Shown one piece after another: positions 47,664-58,511 of a stretch of DNA of 64,000 bases. The notes under the pieces were generated by a model. It was not told the DNA's origin. It made no database searches and saw nothing but the letters and a program-made list of their open reading frames with translations. Position 1 is the first letter of the stretch, and the number at the start of each line of letters is the position of its first letter. A program made the translations under genes and the position numbers. Location: the NCBI GenBank assembly GCA_033182465.1, contig CP137327.1:682001-746000 (forward strand), read 5' to 3'. The stretch comes from Sanghuangporus weigelae (lineage: Eukaryota > Basidiomycota > Agaricomycetes > Hymenochaetales > Hymenochaetaceae).

Positions 47664-49037
47664 ATCCATAGACACTTTGTATCACACCCTGTCAATTCCA
47701 CTTCTTCTCCATCCCACCTTTAATAATTTTCCCTCCCTTCTTAGTCTGGGCACGTGTAGTCGCTCTTTTTCGACGATTGCTTCGCTCCTGCTCATTCGCT
47801 CTCAACACCAAGATCAGCAACGATACGGATTTTTTTTTCACGTTTCTCGTCTCGTCTCGTCTCGGTCCTCCGTCCTCGTCTTCCATCTTGCAGCTCCTCA
47901 ACTCCCTCTGTTCTTCTCTCTCTTTGACGAGATTCTGTTCTCCTCCCTTTTCTCTCTTCCCTTCTTTCTTCCTTAACTGTTCTTTTTTGTTCGATTCTTT
48001 TCCTTTTTACGATACAATGTGCTGCTGTGGTCACGAAATTTGTGTAATGTTACGACCCGGAGTCTCTTTTTCTGTCCCTTTGACATTAGTAAGTGCGTTC
48101 GTATCAAGCTGATGGTGCCATTTTCGCGGATCTGTAGTCGGCTTTCGTCTGAAAATGATGAGTTGCTGACACGTTCCGTTTCCGGGTGATGTGAAGGATC
48201 AAAAATGTTGATCCCTTAACTTTTTTTCCTGTTCTCTGAGCTATTAGTACGAGAGTATGGTAAAAGGTGCTGATCATTGACTTATACCAAGCATTGGCCA
48301 TTCCTTGGTATGTGTAACGATGAAGTTCCAGCCATCATGTCTCAATCAATGGATATGGCAGAAAAGATACATTTCAACCATGTCGATCATGTCGTCTATA
48401 GAATTTGGAACGCTGCACCGAATATGGTAATTTCACATCATGATAGGAAAGCCTTGATTTAGTGTACAAAGTATGCTAATGAATATTAGTGCGCGGTACG
48501 CGGTATTGAGACACGTAGTCATGCATTATGCAACACTTGATCGCAGAGAAGTCAAGAGTGCCAATACTCACAGGTCCATCAGTCACGAGCAAGACAGGCA
48601 ACAAAAGAGTACAGTAGTTACCATAACATATGGCATACAGACGCTGCGCAATTATACATGTGGAGTACATACATGTACATGTATATAAAATTGTCAAGAC
48701 AACCTCATGGATAAGGACATCTTCCCCCTCGACCCCAGATCAGATCGCAGTAAAGGGTAAGGCCAGAGGGAAGGGGACATATGAGAGAGAAGTGTGTGAA
48801 TGCATAGCACATATGATCTCCACTGTGATCCACCACAAAAGAAAGAGGGAAAGAATCATCTATAGACAGCCACTTATAAAATAAACACTGAAGGGAGAGG
48901 ACCACAGAGATAATCAGGATAACGATTGCGGAGAGTCTAAGGTTTTTCAAATCATGCGCGTGAAAGAAAGGAACAGTACGGAGGTTGATTATTACTGGCG
49001 CTGGCGTCGCAAAAAAACCAAGAATGAGTGTTGATAG
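47664..49037. other. Intergenic region with pyrimidine-rich kinase 3' flank
   Basis: 1.4 kb between convergent genes. The stretch 47670-48010 is strongly C/T-rich, with a short TCTCG repeat near 47850. Around 48640-48690 there is an ACATGTACATG palindromic cluster. I accept no gene here. Confidence 0.45.
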
Positions 49038-50833
49038 TCAGAACTTCCCCATGACGAGAACACGGTAAAGCGCATTGGCGTCTTCGAAATGAGCATGCGC
49101 AAGAGCGAAATGAGCCATCTCAGCTGATTGAACATCTGAGCTGGGATCGATAAGGCCAAGTTTGATCAGCGAATTATAGAACCGACACAACTAGAAATGA
49201 TATATCAACTCTCTGACCGGAAGAAGTGGAGACGTCAGTTACACATACGTTCTGCACGCCTTTTGCGGCCCGATCGTCACTGATCAGGCCATCTTTCGCT
49301 TGTGACTCGAATCTCTCGACCCATGTAATTGAATTAAGAATGAAGGCACCGAGAACCTCAGAACGTGTTAGGTCGGTGATAGTTGTCTTCGGAACACCAT
49401 TCATCTCTTGTCCATATTCACCACCCATCGCATCGTCTCCAATACTTTCGACCGCAGGTATCAATGTCGGATCCCGAAGCAAGCGGCCCAGAATGTCAAA
49501 AGAAGGTAGCGTAGGTGGTAGCTGACGAAGGACATCAAGAACATCTGAACGCGTGAAGGAAGCATTGAAAGAACCAGTTGACGATGCATTAAGAAGTGCC
49601 ACGACGAGGGGATGCCCTAAAGCTGGGTTGAGGGCAAAAAGTGGAGGGAGAGCATGGAGCGGAACGACGGTATGAGGAGCGAAATGCGGCAATGCTAGAA
49701 CAACCACCTGCGAAGATACAATGCAGACTATCAGTCGAAGAGCAGAAGCAAACATTTGAAATGAATGGAGGATATTCGGAAATTGGACGATGGTTTGATT
49801 ACACCAGAGCGGTACTAACGAGACTGGAGACTGTCCGCCTACTTACCCTTTGTTCGGAAAGCGATAAGACCCGCTGACATGCGGCAAGCAAGAGGCGCAT
49901 TCCATGTTCCATGAATTCAAGTTTGGGGTCGTTGCCTTGCGGCAAAGGAGAAGCCCTCATTTCGCTTCCGTCATCTACTGAAGCAGGCGAGATAGCAGAA
50001 CTTGGATCTAAACCATCCCTTTTGATCTGATTAACAAACCGGCTTTCGCTCGGATGCCTAAAAATAGATCGAATAATGATATAATCAGACCAGTAACAAC
50101 GAAAAGAATACTGATGAGTCCCGTACGAGTCGAACGATTCGTCGTCCTGTTTTGTGAGAGCATCGTCGACTGCGAGCTGAGCCGCACGGAGCTTCGGAGG
50201 AAGAGGTGACCGGGCGAGGGTTAAGGGGGAGTATGGACCGAGCTTACAGAACGAATGAATGTCATCTCCACACGCAAAGACAGACGGTGAGAAGTGTATG
50301 CATACATCGTTCCCATCTCCTTTCAATATCTTCCAAAGAACCCAGACGAGCTGCTCATTCTCATAAACGCCACCCCGTTCAGCCTCAAACCGTGACATCT
50401 CCCGTTCGCGCAAGAATACTTCCGCAAATGCACTGCGAAACGGGTTCATTGCTATCGGATGGGCAGCATACATGTAGTACAGTATGTATGCGGCGCATAT
50501 ACGACGCGGTACCTGCATGTTCAATGAGGTAGAACAGATTTACTGTGTTAGCCACCGTGTTCTTCTCTTCCGTCGCAAAAACTCTGGCAATGAAAGTGAT
50601 GCGGAACGTTACCGTACCTCGGAGCAGCCTGAAAGTAAAGGCAGCAGGATGTCAAGAGCAATCCCAAAGCGACCTGCAGACTGAACGAGCTGGGCGAATG
50701 CTTGAGCTGCCGCCGAGCACGGAATGCCATCAGCTTGGGCTAGCAGGTGCGCCACAGACGTCCGTACAGGGTCGCCAGTTGGCGTCGGCGGCGCGGTGGG
50801 CATTGGTGACGGACGGTAAGTGGCCGTCTGCAT
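49038..50833 (-). CDS. CNOT11: CCR4-NOT complex subunit 11
   Basis: CNOT11 (C2orf29) binds the NOT1 N-terminal region together with CNOT10 in the CCR4-NOT mRNA deadenylase. The start is taken as MQTATYRPSPMPTAPPTPTG at 50831-50833. The exon ending LLPLLSGCSE (50618) is joined across a 105-bp intron to VPRRICAAYILYYMYAAHP-IAMNPF, the conserved DUF2363-like block. The middle is variable. The C-terminal exons give LPSFDILGRLLRDPTLIP, RSEVLGAFILNSITWVE, then LCRFYNSLIKLGLIDP and EMAHFALAHAHFEDANALYR, ending VLVMGKF at 49038. A 1-kb foldback element sits only 182 bp upstream of the start codon. Confidence 0.88.
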
Positions 50834-51013
50834 TTTTGAGGTGGCAGAAATAAAAAGTGAGTGAGGACCTACGCGCACGAGCGCATTGAAGGTGACCTGC
50901 TGAAACTTAATGATAATGATTTAATCGCTATTCGATATTTGCTCTTATTTGCGTATTGATCGTGCCGATCGCCGCGTATCATTTCCAATCCCATAAACTT
51001 GAAATAGTTATGT

Positions 51014-51015
51014 TA
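51014..51015. repeat. Left TA target dinucleotide of the foldback element
   Basis: TA directly before the left arm; TA also follows the right arm at 52091-52092, as expected for Tc1/mariner-type insertion. Confidence 0.65.
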
Positions 51016-52090
51016 CAGCTAGTTGCAAAATTGTTGGCAATCACGTGATTTCACCACTTTTCTCGCCATGAGAGCATCAAAACACAGATAAAATCATATC
51101 TCACCCAAATCTCAACCGTTTCACATCATCTAAGTTGCTAAATTCATCTTTTCGAAAGGGCTTTCGTTTGGGAGAAACAATCGAGAAAATAGAGCAAAAC
51201 ATGGCCCCAAAATGGCGAAAATATCGTTTTTTGCCTCTTCCTTGCATGTGCATTTTTTTCTGTGATCCCTGCTAGTCCAGAACCTCCCCAAAGCTATCCA
51301 GAATGATAATATGATTATAAAATGAATTTACAGACTGAGTTTGAGTTGAATTGTGTACCAGAATGTGCTGCTTTGAGGCATGCCTGAATTACTCAAAACT
51401 CATTATTTCCCCTTAGCCTCCCAGGCTCCAGGAAAAATTCTTACAGGCCAGATACATGCATGTAAATTCATTTTAGATATAATAGACTAGGTTTATGTGC
51501 TAGCTAGGTCCTCAGCATCCACTAGTGAGCTGGGCTGAACAAGTGATTCTGGTTGTATGCATCATTTTAGACAGCATCTTCCCAGCTCACCAGTGGATGC
51601 TGAGGACCTAGCTAGCACATAAACCTAGTCTATTATATCTAAAATGAATTTACATGCATGAATCTAGCCTGTAGGAATTTTTCCTGGAGCCTGGGAGGCT
51701 AGGGGGAAATGATGAGTTTTGAGTGATTCAGGCATGTCTCAAAGCAGCACATTCTGGTACACAATTCAACTCAAACTCAGTCTGTAAATTCATTTTATAA
51801 TCATATTATCATTCTGGATAGCTTTGGGGAGGTTCTGGACCAGCAGGGATCACAGAAAAAAATGCACATGCAAGGAAGAGGCAAAAAATGATATTTCTGC
51901 CATTTTGGAGTCATCTTTTGCTCTATTTTCTCAGTTGTTTTTCCTAAACGAAAGCCCTTTCGAAAAGATGAATTTAGCAACTTAGATGATGTGAAACGGT
52001 TGAGATTTGGGTGAGATATGATTTTATCTGTGTTTTGATGCTCGAAAAGTGGTGAAATCACGTGATTGCCAACAATTTTGCAACTAGCTG
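51016..52090. mobile_element. Foldback (long-inverted-repeat) element, 1,075 bp, TA-flanked
   Basis: Left arm 51016-51534 and right arm 51581-52090 are inverse complements over their whole length. By eye I count about 20 mismatches, mostly transitions, plus one 9-nt indel (TCGCCATGA, left arm only), so arm identity is about 96%. A 46-nt unpaired centre (51535-51580) separates them. Ends are CAGCTAGTTGCAAAATTGTT and its complement. An E-box-like CACGTG lies about 30 bp inside each end. Flanking TA on both sides suggests a Tc1/mariner-related non-autonomous element. No transposase is encoded; the 86-codon frame at 51801-52061 is a by-product of the arm sequence. A transcript would fold into a roughly 500-bp hairpin. 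Confidence 0.9.
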
Positions 52091-52610
52091 TATAATTTGT
52101 GTTATAATTTGTTCCGTTATTTCCAAGTGTACATACAAATCCACAGGAGAATAAAAAATTGAGGGTGAAGTACTATGTATATTGTATATGTGCGGGTAAA
52201 ATGAGAATTTGTTAGAAGCCAAAGTAACGTTGCAAACAGACGGCGAAGTGAGATCGATATCAAGGATTCCCCGAAGGAGGGTCCAAAACGACTAATGCAA
52301 GAAGGCGTACCAGATCGAGTCTTCAAAGACGATTACAACAACCGCCGAGCGGCAAGAATATCTGCGTATGGAATAGTTACTGCCGTGATAAAAACCATTG
52401 ATAAAGAGCTTAAGCGATGTGCTGAGATGCAGGAAAACACTGCGACGAAAGAAGATAACTGAAATGCGAGTCGTTGCGAGAAATGGGATAGAAATGCGGA
52501 TGTTTGCGATGTGTCTGTACAGAGTCCGATAGTTGCCGTTGAAGAAAGAACAGAAGGAAATGATGTAAGCCATGGACATGGAAAAGCCAGCTTTCATCTC
52601 CATGGAATAA
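52091..52610. other. 3' flank of the OTU gene, nothing recognised
   Basis: 520 bp. A minus-strand frame continues through it (52292-52762) but overlaps the OTU gene in another frame and has no motif. Confidence 0.4.
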
Positions 52611-54441
52611 TTAAATCTTGAGTTCCTTGAATCCACGTACATCGACCCGCCCACTCCCGTTCTTGACCCAGTCTTCAGATACGGTCGATTCTGGTTTGGG
52701 AGCTGACGCGGTGGACGCCGATTTCCTGTACTTTCCTCCCGGGACAATGATCTTCCCTGCACTCGTCTTCCGTTGATTACCTGAGCCAGAAGCGGAATGA
52801 TTCGGTCGAGGCTTTGGCAATCCTAACGCTTTTCGTTGTCGTCGCGTCAACGGTTTCTCAGGGACAACAGGCGAAGGAGGTACAACCACCATTGATGGCG
52901 GCGGAGTCGCAGCTGGTGAGGACGAGCCCGAGCTCGATTCACCAGATGAAAATAGCTCAGGAGTGTCTGCGTCGGGGTCAATTTCCGTTTCCAACTTCGT
53001 TTTCTCTCTAACACCCCTGTTCTCTCGATGCAACGAATTCCGTCGCGACCGCTTCGCTTCTCCCTGCGAGTCTTCTGCCGCCTCATCCGCTCCGTCAAAG
53101 GCACGCTTAGGAGAGCGCTTGATTCGAAGACTCAGTTTCTTTGCTAGACTTGAGTCATGAGGTGCATTGTACCCGGGAACAGGTGGCACAGATAAAGAAG
53201 AACCAGTCGCTGAGGTATCGGAAGATGGAGGTGGAGAAGGAGACCGGGACACTGGAAGAGGGACAACAGAAGGAGAGTTCAGAGATTCGTCTTCTACATC
53301 ATCGTCAATGACGGAACTGGCAAGGGAGCTCAGTGACGATTCCGGGGAATCCGTAGCGCTCCGCGGTTTATCTGTTGAGTTCTCTTGTGAAATCGTAGCA
53401 GGCTTCTCGACAACATAAGGTATCCCAGTGTGTGGTCCAGTCAGATTTCGAACAGAAGAAAAGTGTTCCCAATCATGATACCTAAAAAGTAACAGAGATG
53501 ACTAAAATTTCTCAATAAACGACAGTGATACTAGTTTCACGTACGCCACGTAGACCGGGCCTAGCGAAGAGTCATCCTCATCGTCACTTTCGTTGTCATC
53601 GTGAGAGGTTCTCGATGCCTGTTTCGTCTTCGCTGCTCTGCCTTTCAGCTCTTTCTTCTTCTCACGTCGTGTCCGCCGGGTATCACGTTCGTTAAGCAAT
53701 GTAGACACCGCCGAGTCATCGCATTCATCTTGCGAAGCGTCCGGAGTCGTGGGAGACAGGTCACCTCCTGATCTCCACTCGATAACATAAACTAATCCGG
53801 GCTGGATCACTTTGACGTCCCGCCGCTTCAGATGAGCAAAAGCAGTGAGCTCCAAATGCCCGCCGTAGGTACCTGAGCCGACAAAGAAAAAATCGGATCC
53901 AATTAAATTATAGTCGTTTGTGATAGGATAATGAAATAAAATTGATGCATTACCTGGTTGCCGCATACATCTGAGATGAACATCTAAACCACGTTCGTCA
54001 TCGACGAACGGCGCGTATCGTGACTTATGCGCTTCCATCCAGTCACAGATCTCCTGGCGAAGCTTCAGATGCTGCGACGGCGAGCCATAATATTGATCAG
54101 ATAGCGCGCGGAAGAGACAGTTGCCGTCTCCTAGCGTGGGCGCGGGGTACAGGCCAAGCGCGCGCAGCTGATCGTTCAATTGCTGAGTGTTCTGAATTGG
54201 GTCGGAAACCAACTACGATTCCCAACAAACATTTTTTCTCGCATCGTCAGATAGTGAAGAACATAACCTAGGGGATATACACTGACTGCTGTGCCCTTGT
54301 TCTGCCTGGTTCGCGTACGTGCTGGAGTCGTGGCATCATCGTGATCGAAAGGGTGAGCCACACACGGTCACATTATCGAACTCAGCAATACTCACTCTGT
54401 CTAACAGATTGGGCTGAATGTCGTGCATGTTTCTTTGCCAT
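52611..54441 (-). CDS. OTU-family deubiquitinase (OTUD3-like)
   Basis: A cysteine protease that cleaves ubiquitin chains. Best start is the ATG at 54439-54441 (MAKKHARHSAQSVRQ), joined by two short introns through TRTRTRQNKGTA to NTQQLNDQLRALGLYPAP. The OTU domain follows: TLGDGNCLFRALSDQYYGSP with the Asp-Gly-Asn-Cys nucleophile loop, the helix EICDWMEAHKSRYAPFVDD, GTYGGHLELTAFAHLKRRDV, and the catalytic-His region YHDWEHFSSVRNLTGPH. The order matches human OTUD3, which also has a basic head. A long disordered Ser/Pro-rich tail of about 270 residues with NLS-like clusters ends GRVDVRGFKELKI at 52611. The active site appears complete. Confidence 0.88.
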
Positions 54442-54675
54442 CGTTAAAGTAGTGAGAAAGTGGTTTGCCGCCTCTGAGCCTCGAGTTTGCAGAGGGGCTA
54501 ACGCGGGTGAAGCAAAGTGGGGGATGTTGAACGGCACTTCCAAATCAGGAAATACTTACTGAATGTGCTGATGTCAGATCTCAGAAGAGAACAAGGCAGA
54601 AAGGAGAGAAGGGAAATTACAAACAAAGCAGTACGGTACAGATTAGATTATGTGGCAAAGTGAAGATTGGGTTAT

Positions 54676-57600
54676 TTAACTTAAGTACTGAAAACCACGA
54701 TCTGCGAAGGAAGCGTAAGGCTTGAGGGTTTTCGCAAGGTCCCAGCCCCGAAGCTTAATGACTAATTTCTGTTCAGCCAGATGCCGAGCATAGTTTCGCC
54801 ATGCCAGCGCCCCTTTGCTGATGCGTTGATCTTCTAATCCTAGTTCATCATCTATGGTCGAGCGGCGCCCATACTTCCCCCTTGCCAGCGTACTCATGCT
54901 GCCCACCACGAAAAGCGCGCGCTTTGCACGCGTCAGACCGACATTAAGCCGACGGCGGTCTGCAAGGAACCCGATGTATCCGCTCTCGTTATTTCGCACC
55001 GTCGAAAAGATAATCGCCTCCTTCTCTCGTCCCTCAAACCCATCTACGGTCTTGATCTCTACATTAGGCACTTCTATCGCTCTTTCTCCTAGGCGATGTT
55101 TGAAATGCTCGCGAACTTCGTCATCCTTCTGCATCAAACGTGTCAGAAGATTGATCTGTGACTTGTAAGGAGCGATCACGCCTATGTCTTCGCCTAGAAG
55201 ATCCTAAAAGGATGGATCAATCAACCAGTCAAGTAGATCAGTAACAACGAATACTGACTGGATTCAACAGAAGTAGATCTTCCACGATGCTGCAGATAAT
55301 GTAGCCTTCTGTCCAATTTACTCTACTCCTGCTTTTCATCGCTTCCGGACCCTGATGGTCGATAAAGATGACGGATGGTCGATGACCGGTCTCCGGATGT
55401 TCAATAAGATGTGATGATGAAAGCGGTGAAAGCGAAGGAACAACTCTTCCGGCCTGGACCGTCCCATCGAGTAACATCATGTCATAGAATTCCATTGACG
55501 GGAACTTGGAGATATTCGGATGCATGCGATATTGTATGTCCAACATGGTCGAAGGAACGTCTTCATGAACTCAGTTGTAAGTTATAAGAATCACTTTAAA
55601 AATGAACCGTTGCGTACCTCCTTCGGAAATCAGTCGCTCAAACAGGCTGACATCCAGTTCACCCTTTTTCGCTTCTTCACTAATGACAACAGGAGGAAGT
55701 TGCTTGTGATCACCAATGAGCGCCAGATGTTTACACTGGATGAATAGATCAGAGACGGTTTTGCACTGGAAGTGAATAGAACATACCCCTTTCATAAGAG
55801 GAATCAGTGAAGCAGGCTCAGTCGACATAGACGCTTCGTCTAGGAATACGACCGGAAAATCAATGACTCCCAGATATTTTGAAGCCGATCTTATGCAAGT
55901 CGTACAGATCTGGTAACGGGACTTAAGACAAGACGCATATCATAATCATGAGTAAAAAACGTACCACATCGGCTTTGAAGCAAATGTCGTAGAAAATAGC
56001 CTCCCGAAGAATACGCGCTTGAGACTTTAAAGCATTGCGTCTACGGTCCTTTGCATCGTATTCCTTCTTCAGGATTTCTAGGTTGACAGAAATCAGCCTG
56101 CAACCTCAGAAAGAAGCAATGAAATCTACTTACCCATCTTCTCTCTCGCTTTCTTTGACTTCCGCTTCATAGTGCTGATCTGCAGCATCAAAGCCTTGAC
56201 ATTGCGTTTCTCTTCCTCTATCGCCTCACATTCTGCAATGAGAGGATCAAGCTCCGACTCTTTCCGCGAGTGTTGCTCGAACTGATAGTCAAACATGAAT
56301 TCCTTGTAGTCATCCTTGGTCGTGCTGTCGGCACCGACACGCAAGGGCTTCAAACTACCAGCTGCAAATCCTTCGAGTAAATTGTCGATAGCGACATTGG
56401 TGTAGGTACAGACGAGAATAGGATGTGGGGCCTCGAAATGCCCTTTCAAAAGCTTGACGGCTTCTACTATTGTCTTGGTCTTTCCTGTCCCGGGAGGGCC
56501 TTGGATGAGACTAATCCTCTCCCCAATCATCATTGCCATAGCCCGGATCTGTGAAGAATTCAAGTGGTCGAGAGGTGGATCACCCTCAACCATAACAGGG
56601 TTTGGACTTCGGTACCGTCGTGCCCAACTTTGGATAAGCTGATTTTCGCTAAAGGCGCCGTTGACTAGAAACCTACTTTGCCTAGAATTAAGCTTGCTCT
56701 CGCGTTCGAGCTTTTCGTGGCTGAGATAATGAGGATCCTCGGGATCTTGTAGATGGTGTGACTTGGGCTGCATTTCTTCAGGAAGAGAAAACGTCTTTAG
56801 CAGAACGTCACGAAGTCCTGTGCCTTCTAATCTATATTCTCTTTCATTTCCGGCATTTTCTGGATGTCGCTCGATAAACTCAGGGTCCCTGACAAGGTTA
56901 TTGATTGCATCTCTCATGCGTTGAAAGGCGATATTGGAAGTCCCAAGGTCCAACCTTCGACTCACGGTTAGCCTCAAAACGGAAGATAAAGAACGTGAAG
57001 GGCAAACCTCCATGAACCCTCATCCAAATCGTCGAATTGATCTTCGAAAGACAAATCAATTTGTTCTGCTCTGAGCCTTACGATACTCCCTCTGAGTGGT
57101 TTTTCATCCTTCAAAGGATCCAGCCTCGATACGAAGACTTGCGAACCATAACTGAATGAAGATTGAAAAGCAAACACAGAAAAATGCGGCCTTCGAACTC
57201 ACGTGAAGACATGAGGCGGTAGGTGAATACCTGGGCCTATCCTAAACCCCGCGATATAACGATCGATTTTCGATTCCTCAAGCCAAAAGCCTTTTACGTC
57301 CGTCAAACAGTATCCCTCGCTCTTCAATCGATCAAGCGGCCATTTCGACAGGCGTCGTTTTATCATATCCTCTTCCGCTTCTTGTTCAGCGTCGATTAAC
57401 GGTCTGAATCTGTTTTCCATCTTAGCCAAGCGGGACAGGTAAAGTACAGTATGGAAACCTGCCTTTGCTTATAGGCTTCCACCTGTTCCATGAACTCACT
57501 GCTTTCACACAATCTTGCGGGATAGTCCGCTCTTCGCGTATACTCGAAAGAAAAATCCTCATCTTCAGCTATTCGAGAAGGAGCTCGTCTTCTCCAGTCA

Positions 57601-58511
57601 AAACGGGGAGGAGCCTCTTGCCTAGTGATCGGATATGCCTGGAGCTGACTCTGAAAGATCCATTCCTTCTGAGCCTGAGTGAGTTTGCGCGGCTTGAAGG
57701 CAACAGCTGTTGACGAAGCTCGTTTGCCTAGGCATGGTGATGGACTTGCTATAAAGGAGCGAATACGCGAAGTGAAATTATTCACGCTACTGGACCGCGC
57801 GTCCGACCTCCGACAGACAAAGGAAACAACGGAAGTCACAGCGGAGGACGAGTACAGCGCCAGCTTGATATCAGCGCGACGAGGAAAAGTGTCCTTGAGT
57901 TGAGACAGAGGATCCGCGTTCTTGCTGAAAAAACCATAGTATTATGTACACATTATCCTTAGTCAGCTTTAGGTCAGCGTACAAACGAGTAACTTTTGGC
58001 CTCTGACCTTGATCAACGAACTCATCTGCGCATAGTTGCGCAACAAACTGCTTCTGTCTTTTCGATATGGCTTGCTCATCTCTGCGATCATAATTCGAAA
58101 GCTCAATCCGGACTGTCCAAGATGGCATTCCCCTGAAATCCGAGCGGAATCAAAATTCTTCCTGTCCCGTGAACATCGACATAACGATATCACGAATCCA
58201 TGAGTTGCCCGTGAACGAAAGAAGCTCTGCGAGCGGCGACAGTATTGCTTCGATAACTTCGGTTTCATAATTCGACTTATCGCTATGCAGTAACCCTATG
58301 CTAAATCACACACTTTGTGATACTGGGATTCTATCTGATCTGACTGAAGTGCAACGAAGGCTTGGCGACGCGCTTACACACGATGTCGGGACAAATAACA
58401 CTTGCAAATACTGTATAAGCGATGTGATAAATGTAAGGAATTCTTCTGAAACATACGTTTGACTTCGCCGTGGAATAGAGTACCTCGATTGAATTTGCCA
58501 AGCAAAAGCAT
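54676..58511 (-). CDS. UPF1-like superfamily 1 helicase
   Basis: SF1B helicases of the UPF1 group unwind RNA or DNA 5'-3'. The start is inferred at 58509-58511 (MLLLGKFNRGTLFHGEVK); N-terminal exon joins (58510-57900) are tentative. One fits MPSWTVRIELSNYDRRDEQA and, across an intron, KNADPLSQLKDTFPRRADIK. The core is clear: Walker A GPPGTGKTKT near 56490, TYTNVAIDNLL, DEAS box VVFLDEASMSTEP, motif III GDHKQLPPVV, DIQYRMHPNISKFPS, TVDGFEGREKEAIIFSTVR (motif V) and NVGLTRAKRALFVVG (motif VI). It ends ASFADRGFQYLS at 54676. A Lys/Glu coiled-coil insert (about 56130-56290) resembles the stalk of UPF1/IGHMBP2. I cannot name the subfamily. The internal Arg/Ser-rich stretch near 57750 looks mitochondrial but is not at the N-terminus. 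Confidence 0.85.

Noticed and set aside
48473-48688. 71-codon ORF ending CTCI-stop, considered as a CaaX pheromone
   Set aside because: The CaaX-like end comes from an ACATGTACATG repeat, and the rest has no precursor features.
51801-52061. 86-codon minus-strand ORF inside the foldback element
   Set aside because: It lies entirely in the right inverted arm. The mirrored left arm does not preserve it, since stops and an indel intervene.
52292-52762. 156-codon minus-strand ORF
   Set aside because: It overlaps the OTU gene's last exon in another frame and has no recognisable features.
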